Notes: a model not told the origin generated them from the letters alone. A stretch of 19,864 nt of DNA from a bacterium Ga0077546 (GCA_001464165.1 LNEX01000521.1:1-19864), one strand, 5' to 3'; numbered from the stretch's first letter, positions 1 to 6,918 are shown. Made by a program: numbers and translations.

Positions 1-1024
1 CCAATCTTTGGTTGATACCTTTGACGGTGCAAAGCAGAGCACATGTCTGAGCAAAGAGGGCTTTGTCTACAGCGAGCTTGACGCGAATCTCATTAAGATA
101 ACCGCTGACTTGCTCGCGAGAAGGCTGATGAAACATCAGTGTTGCCTGACCATCAATCAGCACAGTACCCGAATGCAAGGCGCAAACTGGAAACCACATA
201 GCGCAGGAATAGGCCTGGCCAATCACATGAATGGTGAGGTGGTGCCCCTGCCTTTGAGCTTCGCAGAACATACCGAAGAGGCTGAGCGCTTGTACCACAG
301 TTCCGCCCACCGAAGTGAGATAGAGCCGCAGTGGACGACCAGCATTGCTCGGGTCTTCCAGCCAATTATTGAGAAAGACTGCCTTCTCGAAGACCTCCCC
401 GCTGGTAAACGGTCCGTTGAAGCGAATCGTTTGCTCAAGCAGATGGCTGGGCTTCACCAGCGCTTGAGGCATTGGCAGTACTTCATCCACCAAGCCAAGC
501 TCAAGCGCTTCTTGCGCTGTGATCAGCTTGGGTTGCCAGCTGCGCACGGTAGCTTCATCGACCTTGCCACCACTGCGTTGGCAAATGACTTTGACAAGCT
601 TTTCGAAGAGAGTGTCTTGATAATCGAGATAGCTCTCGATTGAGCTGATCGTGCCACCTTTTTCAAGGAAAGGCTGGCTGAAAACAAAGGAGCCGGTCGG
701 CTCCATGATAATACGGGTAACTGCAGCCGCCACCGCATAGGTGAAGTTGCAGAGCTGACCGAGCACGTGCACGGTGACTTCGTGACCTTCAGCTCGCACC
801 TGGCGGAGCAAGCCGCAGAGACTGAAAATCTGCTCGGGAATGCCACCGCTAGAAGTGGCACGAATGAGAAGAGGACGATTGTTGCCAACGTTGAGTTGCA
901 AGAACTCTTTGATGAAGTCGATGAAATCGTCCATATCATCATTCATGCTGCCGTTGAAGACGAATACCTTACGGGGTAGGGTGAATGGGGCGGGGGTGGA
1001 GACGAGGGAGGAGGAGGTTTCCAT
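1..1024 (-). CDS. Tandem ClpP-like (ClpP/crotonase fold) protein, partial at left edge
   Basis: The leftward frame from the ATG at 1024 stays open for 341 codons to the window edge, so the C-terminus is missing. Two consecutive ClpP-like domains are visible, about residues 18-185 and 198-341+. The second keeps the serine-protease signature: GQAYS with Ser273, then FHQP with His299, 26 residues apart as in ClpP. The first has GQLCN with Asn93 where the serine should be and FSQP with Ser116 where the histidine should be, so it looks catalytically dead. Both have a SxGG-type oxyanion strand (SSGG 58-61, SVGG 238-241), and the first ends with the ClpP-like TAQEALELGLVDEVL. The gene is last of a leftward set after pth and terC, 73 nt behind terC. 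ClpP acts in the cytosol as a compartmentalised peptidase. Whether this protein assembles similarly is inference. A rightward 211-codon frame opposite it shows no family features. Confidence 0.85.
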   Translation of the reverse strand, partial: METSSSLVSTPAPFTLPRKVFVFNGSMNDDMDDFIDFIKEFLQLNVGNNRPLLIRATSSGGIPEQIFSLCGLLRQVRAEGHEVTVHVLGQLCNFTYAVAAAVTRIIMEPTGSFVFSQPFLEKGGTISSIESYLDYQDTLFEKLVKVICQRSGGKVDEATVRSWQPKLITAQEALELGLVDEVLPMPQALVKPSHLLEQTIRFNGPFTSGEVFEKAVFLNNWLEDPSNAGRPLRLYLTSVGGTVVQALSLFGMFCEAQRQGHHLTIHVIGQAYSCAMWFPVCALHSGTVLIDGQATLMFHQPSREQVSGYLNEIRVKLAVDKALFAQTCALLCTVKGINQRL

Positions 1025-1097
1025 GTAATTTCCGTGAGAGAAAAAAAGAAATTGTGCGGCCATGACTGGCGTCGGTTGACCGCGGTGTTAAATTTAT

Positions 1098-1889
1098 TCA
1101 CGACCTGCCACTTCGACCTGTTACCATGCGCCTCAACCTGATGCCGATGCGACGAGCATCGAACAGTTGAGCTAGCACAATGGCAACAATGACAGTGAAG
1201 AGATCGAGCCAGGGGCTAATTGGTGCGTGAAACAGCAGCTTCAGAAGAATCTGCAAGCCCAGAAGACCGGCCACAAATTGACAAGTATCTTCTAGGCGGG
1301 GATTGGCCTGCAAGAGCAGCTTGAGTCGTCGCCAGGCAAACCGCACGATCAGAACTCCGATTGCCACTCCTAGAATCGACACTGGCAGTTGCTTAGAGAA
1401 GCTCACCGCAACAGCGACATTGTCAAACGAGAAGAACAGATCGGTCAGCTCCATGAGCAGAATCACCTTAAGCAGTGGCTGGCCCTGGCGAATCGGTTTC
1501 TTAAACAAATGGGGCTGACCATGGCCCAATCCAAAGAACCACAAGCTCGCACCAAAGACCATATGCAAAGCACCCAGAAGAGCGATAGCATAGACCGATT
1601 TGGCCCAGGTCATCAGCACAATGCTGGCAATTCTCAAAGTCAGTGCGCCGATCAGACCCCATTTGTGGGCGCGTCGTTGTTGCGCAGGGGGAAGACTGCT
1701 AGCCAATCGATCGAGCACGATGATATTCTCCAGAGAGAACAGCACTTCGGCGACGATGATGCTTGTCAGTTCTGGCAACGGGTAGACAAAGGCGTCCCAA
1801 CCGGAGTTAGCTGTCAATGCGGAACTTGATGCTGCAGTTGCTGCTGAACTTGTTAGTGCGTTTGTTACGGCTAAGAAAAGCAATGGCAA
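1098..1889 (-). CDS. TerC/YkoY-family integral membrane protein
   Basis: 263 residues with about seven hydrophobic segments. The two internally related TerC signatures are present: one near residues 44-80 (ELTSIIVAEVLFSLENIIVL) and one near 146-165 (LLMELTDLFFSFDNVAVAV). The family normally has an acidic S-x-D-N in both. Here the second is intact (SFDN), but the first reads SLEN, with Glu for Asp. TerC-type proteins sit in the inner membrane and are linked to metal-ion (often manganese) export or tellurite resistance; the substrate is not visible from sequence. No ATG is available near the N-terminus, so the start is the TTG at 1889 (or the TTG at 1883); an in-frame TGA lies about 11 codons upstream. 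The first about 25 residues are Ala/Ser-rich, like a signal or an extra helix. It follows pth by 40 nt in the same direction, which suggests cotranscription. Confidence 0.8.
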   Translation of the reverse strand: MPLLFLAVTNALTSSAATAASSSALTANSGWDAFVYPLPELTSIIVAEVLFSLENIIVLDRLASSLPPAQQRRAHKWGLIGALTLRIASIVLMTWAKSVYAIALLGALHMVFGASLWFFGLGHGQPHLFKKPIRQGQPLLKVILLMELTDLFFSFDNVAVAVSFSKQLPVSILGVAIGVLIVRFAWRRLKLLLQANPRLEDTCQFVAGLLGLQILLKLLFHAPISPWLDLFTVIVAIVLAQLFDARRIGIRLRRMVTGRSGRS

Positions 1890-1929
1890 AAATGCGAAGG
1901 AACAAAGAAATCGGAAACCTCACTGATGA

Positions 1930-2559
1930 TCAGGCGAAATCGCTCTCTTGAACCACAAAGCTCTTGGCGTTGTAGCGGTTCATCACAGCAATCAGGTCTT
2001 TCTCCAGCCATTGCTCGATGCAAAAGGCTGCCTCTCTGGCCACCGCCTGATAGAGCCCTAAACGCTCCAAGTCAATGGGGCTAAGAACGTAGCTGCGGCG
2101 ATTGGCGCCACCGGGGTCGGGACCGACACCGAGTTTGAGAGCGGTCAATAGCCGATCTTCGGGAACGTGCTGGAGTAATGATGCCACACCGTTGTGTCCA
2201 GCGCTGGCGCTATCGCAGTTGGTAGTTTTGATTTTCATGCGTCCCCAGGGCAACGACAGGTCGTCGAAGATCACCAGGATTTCGCTGATATCAAAGTCGC
2301 ACTCGTTGAGCAGCTCGGCAAGAGCATCTCCCGAGTCGTTCATACCGGTGGACGGCATGACAAGAACTACATCGGAACCGCATTTGCAAGTCAATTCGGC
2401 GACCATGGCGTTCTTCATTCGACCGCTCTGGAAGACAGCCGCGTACTCACTTGCCAGTGCTTCAAGAGCGGAGAAGCCAATGTTGTGAGGTGTGAACTTG
2501 AACTGCGGTCCAACATTACCAAGACCAATAACAGCTCGTCTTCGAGTTGTAGTACACAT
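1930..2559 (-). CDS. pth: Peptidyl-tRNA hydrolase (Pth family)
   Basis: 209 residues, slightly longer than the usual 185-195. It hydrolyses the ester bond of peptidyl-tRNAs that drop off the ribosome, in the cytosol. The family signature GLGNVG...TPHNIGF is at residues 12-29, with Asn15 and His25 matching E. coli Asn10 and catalytic His20. MN-D-SG at 73-77 supplies Asn74 (E. coli Asn68), FDDLSLP at 98-104 supplies Asp99 (E. coli Asp93), and GHNG at 121-124 supplies Asn123 (E. coli Asn114). The loop before GHNG (TTNCDSAS, 112-119) is longer and less glycine-rich than usual. The first motif has Val where Pro is normal (GLGNVG). The ATG at 2559 fits the expected N-terminus. It is the first gene of the leftward set pth-terC-clpP-like and faces the divergent control region at 2560-3233. 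Confidence 0.92.
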   Translation of the reverse strand: MCTTTRRRAVIGLGNVGPQFKFTPHNIGFSALEALASEYAAVFQSGRMKNAMVAELTCKCGSDVVLVMPSTGMNDSGDALAELLNECDFDISEILVIFDDLSLPWGRMKIKTTNCDSASAGHNGVASLLQHVPEDRLLTALKLGVGPDPGGANRRSYVLSPIDLERLGLYQAVAREAAFCIEQWLEKDLIAVMNRYNAKSFVVQESDFA

Positions 2560-2784
2560 GTGAGTGTTAAAGAATGGAACAGACTCAATTACTCGTTTTC
2601 ACCAAGAAATCGCAACCACATTTGTGCCATGACCTCACTGCACATCGGTTGATGCAGGGAAATTTCCAATAGAGGAAAAGTGGTCTGGGTTTCTGTGGTT
2701 GAAAGCCTTAGTTGAATAGTGAAATAAATGAGTCAACTTAAGACTTACAGGTATTCAAGTATTTTCGCAATACTATTAGCAGAG

Positions 2785-2802
2785 AGCTGAAGAACTTCAG
2801 CT
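2785..2802. promoter_or_regulatory. 18-nt perfect dyad, operator-like
   Basis: AGCTGAAG, AA, CTTCAGCT: two perfect 8-nt arms around a 2-nt centre. The short centre suits a dimeric DNA-binding protein better than an RNA hairpin. It lies between divergent pth and gdh, about 230 nt before pth and 430 nt before gdh. The regulator is unknown. Confidence 0.45.
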
Positions 2803-2929
2803 TAGTACTTAGTAATAGCCGCAATTAATCAGTTTGCAGAGGACCAGCTAGGCCACTTGATAACAGTATTTGCGTTGTTAGCAAAGCTTAGCGCAAGCCT
2901 AGATTTTGCCTCAGCGAAAGGCCCAGTTC

Positions 2930-2944
2930 AACCTGCGCCAGGTT
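2930..2944. promoter_or_regulatory. 15-nt dyad AACCTG-CGC-CAGGTT
   Basis: Perfect 6-nt arms around CGC. Directly abutting it is ATTAGACCG (2945-2953), which matches one half of the dyad found at the two convergent junctions (6114-6138, 9890-9914). It could be an operator; no regulator gene is visible in the window. Confidence 0.35.
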
Positions 2945-3060
2945 ATTAGACCGTAACAAACACGAAAGCCGTAGCCTCATAAATTCAAGCGTATTGAACA
3001 CAGAGACCACTACTGCTATGGCTTTACTTGATCATCTTCTCTCTAACAGACAAAAGGCAT

Positions 3061-3158
3061 AAACCTACATCACTCAAAGCATATTTCCGCCTTGGAAGTA
3101 CTTTGCACATCTCTCGATGTGCAAAGTAGCAATGTGCAGAACAGAAATGTGTAGGTTT
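3061..3158 (+). promoter_or_regulatory. Nested hairpin, possible leader RNA of the glutamate dehydrogenase gene
   Basis: The core is a perfect 12-bp hairpin: TACTTTGCACAT (3099-3110), loop CTCTCG (3111-3116), ATGTGCAAAGTA (3117-3128). Around it, AAACCTAC (3061-3068) pairs with GTAGGTTT (3151-3158). A second copy of ATGTGCA at 3132-3138 can compete for the left arm (TGCACAT, 3104-3110), so two mutually exclusive folds exist. It ends 30-75 nt before the possible starts of the downstream gene. It could act as an RNA switch, a structured 5' leader or a DNA dyad. Function is inferred only. Confidence 0.5.
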
Positions 3159-3233
3159 CACTAGCGGCACTATCACCCGCAGTCGAAATTGAGCGAAGCA
3201 ACTGAATCTAAAGTCACTCCACAAACCAAAGCT

Positions 3234-4592
3234 ATGACTACCAAACCACAGTCACAGACCCATCTTGATCTGATTTGCTCTAAATCAGTCGATGGCCAAA
3301 CATGCGCAAATTTGAAGCCTGAAGACCTTACCTGCGATTTGCCTATTACAGCTAAAAAACCTCCAATGACCTACGAACAGCAGGCTTTTCAAGTAATCGC
3401 AAAACTTCATCCAGAGATACCACTCTCGGTGCTCAACCTTTCACTGCGACCACAACGACAGATCACTGTGGAAGTACCGCTTGAGCTCGATAACGGCGAA
3501 ATCACATCGTTTACCGGCTATCGCATTCAGTACAACAATCGTCGCGGTCCTTTCAAGGGCGGCCTGCGCTTTCACCCTGAAGTCGATTTGGTTGAAGCGA
3601 CAACCCTGGCTCGGTTGATGATGCAGAAAACTGCTCTGGTCAACATCCCCTTTGGTGGCGGCAAAGGTGGCATCAGCTGCGACCCACGCAAACTGTCGAA
3701 GCGCGAATTGCAGCAGCTTGTGCGCAATTTTACCAATGCTCTTGCCTCCGAAATCGGTCCCGACAAGGACATTCCAGCCCCTGACGTCAATACCACCCCC
3801 GAAATCATGGGTTGGATCTTCGACCAGTACTCCAGACTCTATGGTGAGTCGCCGGCAGTGGTGACTGGCAAACCAGAGGAACTCTTCGGTAGCAAAGGAC
3901 GGCCAGAAGCCACCGGTCGAGGGGTGATGTACGTCACTCGGCAAGCCGCCACAGATATCGGTCTGGAGTTGAAAGGCGCAAAAATAGTGGTGCAGGGCTT
4001 TGGTAATGTGGGCTACCATGCTGCCAAGCTATTGACTGAAGAGTGTGGCGCCCTAGTCGTCGGCTTGAGCACCTCTAGTGGTGGCATCTACAAAGCGGAC
4101 GGCATTGATGTCGATGAAGCTCAGCGTTACTACAGAGAGTTCAAGAGTCTGAAAGGCTTTGTTGGCAGTCAGGCTTTGACCAATGAAGCACTGCTAGCGG
4201 CTCCGTGCGATGTGCTCATCCCAGCAGCTCTGGGCAAAGCCATCACCAAAGAAGTTGCAGCACAAGTGCAGGCTAAGCTAGTGGTGGAAGGTGCAAACGA
4301 CTGCACCCTGCCTGAGGCAGACGAGATTCTGCGCAGCCGAAACATCGTGGTTGTACCCGACATTTTGGCAAACTCTGGTGGTGTGATTGTCTCCTATTTT
4401 GAGTGGTGCCAAAATCAAATCAACCAATACTGGCCGATTGAAGAAGTGCGCTCAAGCCTCGAGAAAATCATTATCGCGGCCTATACCAGCGTCTCTAAAC
4501 TGAGCAGCCAAGCCAAAATTTCGCAGCGTGTGGCAGCCTACGTGATTGCCCATGAACGCGTCGCACGTAGCACAATTGCCAGAGGCATCTGA
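3234..4592 (+). CDS. gdhA: Glutamate dehydrogenase (Glu/Leu/Phe/Val dehydrogenase family)
   Basis: Interconverts glutamate with 2-oxoglutarate and ammonium using NAD(P)(H) in the cytosol. From the ATG at 3234 it has 452 residues. KGGLRFHP supplies Lys108, the QK of MMQKTALVN gives Lys132, GGGKGGI gives catalytic Lys144 and PAPDVNT gives Asp184. The spacings 24, 12 and 40 are identical to those between Lys89, Lys113, Lys125 and Asp165 of the clostridial enzyme. TGKPEELFGSKGRPEATGRG and the dinucleotide loop GFGNVG follow. After strand 2 the residue often acidic in NAD enzymes is Thr/Ser (LSTSSGGIY), weakly suggesting NADP. There is an extra N-terminal tail of about 20-45 residues; a TTG at 3189 would add 15 more and the ATG at 3366 would remove 44. 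None has a clear ribosome site. The stop TGA overlaps the ATG of the next gene by one base, so the two are coupled. Confidence 0.92.
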   Translation: MTTKPQSQTHLDLICSKSVDGQTCANLKPEDLTCDLPITAKKPPMTYEQQAFQVIAKLHPEIPLSVLNLSLRPQRQITVEVPLELDNGEITSFTGYRIQYNNRRGPFKGGLRFHPEVDLVEATTLARLMMQKTALVNIPFGGGKGGISCDPRKLSKRELQQLVRNFTNALASEIGPDKDIPAPDVNTTPEIMGWIFDQYSRLYGESPAVVTGKPEELFGSKGRPEATGRGVMYVTRQAATDIGLELKGAKIVVQGFGNVGYHAAKLLTEECGALVVGLSTSSGGIYKADGIDVDEAQRYYREFKSLKGFVGSQALTNEALLAAPCDVLIPAALGKAITKEVAAQVQAKLVVEGANDCTLPEADEILRSRNIVVVPDILANSGGVIVSYFEWCQNQINQYWPIEEVRSSLEKIIIAAYTSVSKLSSQAKISQRVAAYVIAHERVARSTIARGI

Positions 4593-5533
4593 TGGCTAAC
4601 TCGAGTCTATCGTCCCTTGATGAAGCAGCCATTGAAAGACATTTGCAAGCCAGCAAGAGACGCAAGATCGCAGGAATAGCCTTTCTTGCTATTCTTAGCG
4701 GTGGTTCTCTTGAATTGTTTGGCCCCAGTCTCGGACAAACGACTCTCTACATTCTACTTGCCTGCACTCTCATCCCCCTGAGCAAGTGGTACTACTGCGT
4801 AAGAGGTGCAGAGAGACTAACGAGGTGTCAGCCAGCAGAAAAGAGCAACCCTGAGCATGCTCTGATTGATCGTCTGCTGGAAGAGACACTGCCTAGCACA
4901 GGCATGACAGAGAAGCCGCAGCTGATGATTTCACCAGTGCTTCAACCAAACCTTGCTGCCACTGGCCGCAACCCAGCAAACTCAGTAATTATTGCCACAG
5001 AAGGCATCTTTTTGCTGAACTTTAGCGATGACGAAATGAAAGCTTTGCTGGCGCATGAGCTGGCCCACGTTAAGAACAGCGATATTGCCGCTGTCTCTTT
5101 ACTCTCAGCATTGGCATCACTCTCTACGATACTGATCACCTTTGGCTACCCTCATTTCTTAAATCAGTCATCGCTGGCCAGTGACCAAAGTGCCTTAATC
5201 AATCAGAGCAATTTGCTAAGTACCATGATTGTCTATTTTGGAGCGAGCTACTTCTTGAAGCTGGTTACACTCTTCGTTAATCGTGCTGGCGAAAGCACTG
5301 CCGATGGCTTGGCAGCTAAATGGACTGGCAAACCATCCGCACTGATTGCCGCGCTGCAAAAGATTGAAGACTATGAACGGCAGACGGCTAGGAGCTCTGA
5401 CCCACGCTCATCTCAACTCAAGCCTAGCCGGTGGTGGCATGACATCGGCAAAGAGCATCCCTCTTCCTATGCTCGAATCAAGTATCTAGAGGCCATGTCG
5501 GGCAGCGCCATGACTCGAAGTGATATTCGCTGA
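4592..5533 (+). CDS. M48-family (HtpX-like) membrane metalloprotease
   Basis: 313 residues. Zinc motif HELAH at 155-159 (His155, Glu156, His159), with the third ligand in AGESTADG (Glu234), the layout of M48/HtpX/Ste24 peptidases. Two hydrophobic helices at about 26-66 precede the catalytic domain. Another hydrophobic pair (about 165-225) interrupts it, as in HtpX. The end HPSSYARIKYLEAM matches the M48 HPs..R...L closing motif. Such enzymes degrade misfolded membrane proteins or act in stress and envelope quality control; the substrate here is unknown. Its ATG shares the A of the gdh stop codon (TGATG), so translation is probably coupled to gdh. That is an unusual partner for a protease. Confidence 0.88.
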   Translation: MANSSLSSLDEAAIERHLQASKRRKIAGIAFLAILSGGSLELFGPSLGQTTLYILLACTLIPLSKWYYCVRGAERLTRCQPAEKSNPEHALIDRLLEETLPSTGMTEKPQLMISPVLQPNLAATGRNPANSVIIATEGIFLLNFSDDEMKALLAHELAHVKNSDIAAVSLLSALASLSTILITFGYPHFLNQSSLASDQSALINQSNLLSTMIVYFGASYFLKLVTLFVNRAGESTADGLAAKWTGKPSALIAALQKIEDYERQTARSSDPRSSQLKPSRWWHDIGKEHPSSYARIKYLEAMSGSAMTRSDIR

Positions 5534-5579
5534 TAGACAATTTCAAGCTCTCACAAGCAACCCATCAGTTAGCTCTAAT

Positions 5580-5663
5580 CTCCGAACTAATCTCTGAACT
5601 AATCTCCGAACTAATCTCCGAACTAATCTCTGAACTAATCTCCGAACTAATCTCCGAACTAAT
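5580..5663 (+). repeat. Seven-copy 12-nt tandem repeat just before a start codon
   Basis: Seven contiguous 12-nt units: CTCCGAACTAAT in units 1, 3, 4, 6 and 7, and CTCTGAACTAAT in units 2 and 5. The C/T variant recurs every third unit (C T C C T C C), so the array can be read as a 36-nt higher-order repeat, which suggests growth by duplicating a three-unit block. It ends 5 nt before the ATG at 5669. Every unit carries TAA, so it cannot be coding in that frame. Confidence 0.97.
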
Positions 5664-5668
5664 CAACC

Positions 5669-5941
5669 ATGGATAAAACCGTTTTTCAATCTCTGCGCTA
5701 CTTCGCTATTGGCGGCTATCTCGCCACCATTGTTGCATCGTACCTGATGCTTTCTTATCTCATTTCTTTCGGTGTCGTCAGGCTGCTGCGACCCTTGCTT
5801 TCAAAACCGCTGGGAATCGCCTTGATTGGCGTGGCCCTGGAGTTCAGCATCATCGCCATTGCCCTGGCCTGTGAAGGTACTGGGCAACAGCTGATTCGCT
5901 TGAGCGACGGTGACAAAACCAAGCAAAAGTCTGAGAAATAA
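5669..5941 (+). CDS. Small two-helix membrane protein, unknown
   Basis: 90 residues, not recognised. Two hydrophobic segments are visible, about 12-38 and 48-70 (the latter LGIALIGVALEFSIIAIALA), with a basic turn RLLRPLLSKP between them and a charged C-terminal tail ending KTKQKSEK. That predicts both ends on the same side of the membrane. The ATG follows the seven-copy 12-nt repeat by 5 nt and has no Shine-Dalgarno sequence; the array occupies the place where one would lie. A hairpin (5949-5976) and a strong intrinsic terminator (6040-6082) follow. It may be cotranscribed with the protease 135 nt upstream. No function can be assigned. Confidence 0.7.
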   Translation: MDKTVFQSLRYFAIGGYLATIVASYLMLSYLISFGVVRLLRPLLSKPLGIALIGVALEFSIIAIALACEGTGQQLIRLSDGDKTKQKSEK

Positions 5942-6039
5942 TAAGCAACTTCGGCAAAGTAATTGCTGCGCCGAGGAAGCCTATTTACGCCCAACTAGAA
6001 GACCCAAGGGCCACCTCTGGGTTGCTAATTGAATCGTCT

Positions 6040-6082
6040 AGAACTGAGTACACAGCAAAACTCTGTGTACTCAGTTCTTTTT
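6040..6082 (+). terminator. Intrinsic terminator, 16-bp perfect stem
   Basis: AGAACTGAGTACACAG (6040-6055), loop CAAAACT, CTGTGTACTCAGTTCT (6063-6078), then TTTT. It closes the rightward unit gdh-M48-small membrane protein. Confidence 0.93.
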
Positions 6083-6113
6083 GCTTGTCACTGCAGCAAT
6101 TAATTTTTTGAAA

Positions 6114-6138
6114 AATTAATAGACCGGTCTGCTAATAA
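6114..6138. promoter_or_regulatory. Dyad AGACCGGTCT between opposing terminators (copy 1)
   Basis: The 10-nt perfect palindrome at 6121-6130 sits in an imperfect 20-nt dyad TTAATAGACC|GGTCTGCTAA. The same context recurs at the other convergent junction (9890-9914), with identical spacing to a -10-like TAATAA (6133-6138). The core resembles TetR-family operators (LmrA/YxaF and NemR boxes contain AGACC). The binding protein and role are unknown. Confidence 0.6.
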
Positions 6139-6140
6139 CA

Positions 6141-6179
6141 AGAAAAAGAAAAAAGGAGCAGGGAAATACCAGCTCCTTT
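6141..6179 (-). terminator. Leftward intrinsic terminator
   Basis: On the leftward strand: AAAGGAGC (6179-6172), 12-nt loop, GCTCCTTT (6159-6152), then a long T-rich run (6152-6141). It lies about 200 nt downstream of the TerD-like stop and ends that transcript. Confidence 0.8.
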
Positions 6180-6382
6180 AATGAGACGAAAAACTAAGAA
6201 TGCTTAGCACTGGCGAGCGCAGGAGCAATAGGAAGCAAGCCCCGTCGGGTAGAAAAGGATAGCTTAGGGCACTTGCACCGCTATCATCTTCTTTGCTTAC
6301 AGGAAATCCATATTGGGCGTGGAAGAAAGTCGGGCTGCTTTCAATCAGTTACAGTTCCATGAGATTACTAAGAGAATGGTTT

Positions 6383-6913
6383 CTAGCTAGAAGTGAATTG
6401 CATGAACTGGAAGTGCCAGCCATCGTTGCCGCCTGCGCGCGACAGCCGTGCGTAAGTGATTGAGCTGTTGATGGGGCACTGCTCCGGCAGGTCAACGCGC
6501 AGTATCTCTTTACCGTTGTCTTGGTCGGTCAATCTGAGGAAGTGCTCTTTGAGCGAACCACTGAGCTTGTCTTGTGTTGAAGGCAGAGTGAAGTAGCCAT
6601 AGAACAACAAGCATGTGATGTCGTCGGGGATATCTCCAAGTTTGACGATAAAGCAGTCGCCCCATTCATCTGCCGAAAAGCGATTTTCGCTTTGACGAAC
6701 AGAGCCTTCGAGCATGATCGAATGCTCTTCACCGATGAATGCAACGGCATTGTTCTCGGGTCGTTGATGGGCGGCGCAACAGAAGCTGCACTCAAGATCG
6801 AGCGCTGGTTCTGCTGCATAGCCGCCGATGGCAATCTTCAGTCGCTGCGGACTGACACGAAGGTCATAGATGTCACCAGGCTTGAGCCTGATGGCTGAAG
6901 TGTGGATTCTCAT
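6383..6913 (-). CDS. TerD-domain-like protein
   Basis: 176 residues covering most of a TerD (tellurium resistance/stress) domain. It opens with IRLKPGDIYDL, matching the TerD start (LkKGqk..L). LDLECSF at about 38-44 corresponds to the DLDaS(a)F acidic metal motif, with Glu for the second Asp. SADEWGDCFIVKLGDIPDDI corresponds to the GD.E.i.vdL..vP..v block, HFLRLTDQDNGKEILRVDL to the ...irl.d..tG.El.rydL block, and NDGWHFQFMQF is the final strand. The loops are shorter and several acidic calcium-binding residues are replaced, so ion binding may be weak. TerD proteins occur in chemical-stress systems with TerC-type membrane proteins; a TerC relative lies at 1098-1889, in a different operon. 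The start ATG is 5 nt after the stop of the S1-like gene, so the two are one operon. Confidence 0.68.
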   Translation of the reverse strand: MRIHTSAIRLKPGDIYDLRVSPQRLKIAIGGYAAEPALDLECSFCCAAHQRPENNAVAFIGEEHSIMLEGSVRQSENRFSADEWGDCFIVKLGDIPDDITCLLFYGYFTLPSTQDKLSGSLKEHFLRLTDQDNGKEILRVDLPEQCPINSSITYARLSRAGGNDGWHFQFMQFTSS

Positions 6914-6918
6914 GGCAT

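Larger units (their letters stand above)
2560..3233. promoter_or_regulatory. Divergent control region between pth and glutamate dehydrogenase
   Basis: No convincing gene in this stretch of about 670 nt. It must hold the leftward promoter of the pth set and the rightward promoter of the dehydrogenase. I could not pick either -10/-35 pair with confidence. It contains an 18-nt dyad at 2785-2802, a 15-nt dyad at 2930-2944 followed at once by a half-site resembling AGACCGGTC (2949-2954), a CTTAGTA doublet at 2801-2814, and a nested hairpin at 3061-3158. A leftward 66-codon frame at 3024-3224 has no recognisable features and cuts through the hairpin. Confidence 0.6.
5942..6382. other. Convergent non-coding junction
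   Basis: About 440 nt between the converging small membrane gene and the TerD-like gene. It contains a stop-proximal hairpin (5949-5955 with 5970-5976, one G-U), a rightward terminator (6040-6082), an A/T hairpin ATTAATTTTT/AAAAATTAAT (6099-6120), the AGACCGGTCT palindrome (6121-6130) and a leftward terminator (6141-6179). 6180-6382 shows nothing I can name. Confidence 0.7.

Noticed and set aside
8..643. Rightward 211-codon frame
   Set aside because: Antisense to the ClpP-like gene, which has clear family motifs; the rightward product has none.
2194..2652. Rightward 152-codon frame
   Set aside because: Opposite peptidyl-tRNA hydrolase, without domain support.
3441..4019. Leftward 192-codon frame within glutamate dehydrogenase
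   Set aside because: Lies wholly opposite a gene with intact catalytic motifs.
5580..5663. Tandem repeat as an origin or iteron array
   Set aside because: No replication protein gene or DnaA-type boxes nearby, and the array abuts a start codon, so a leader role is more likely.
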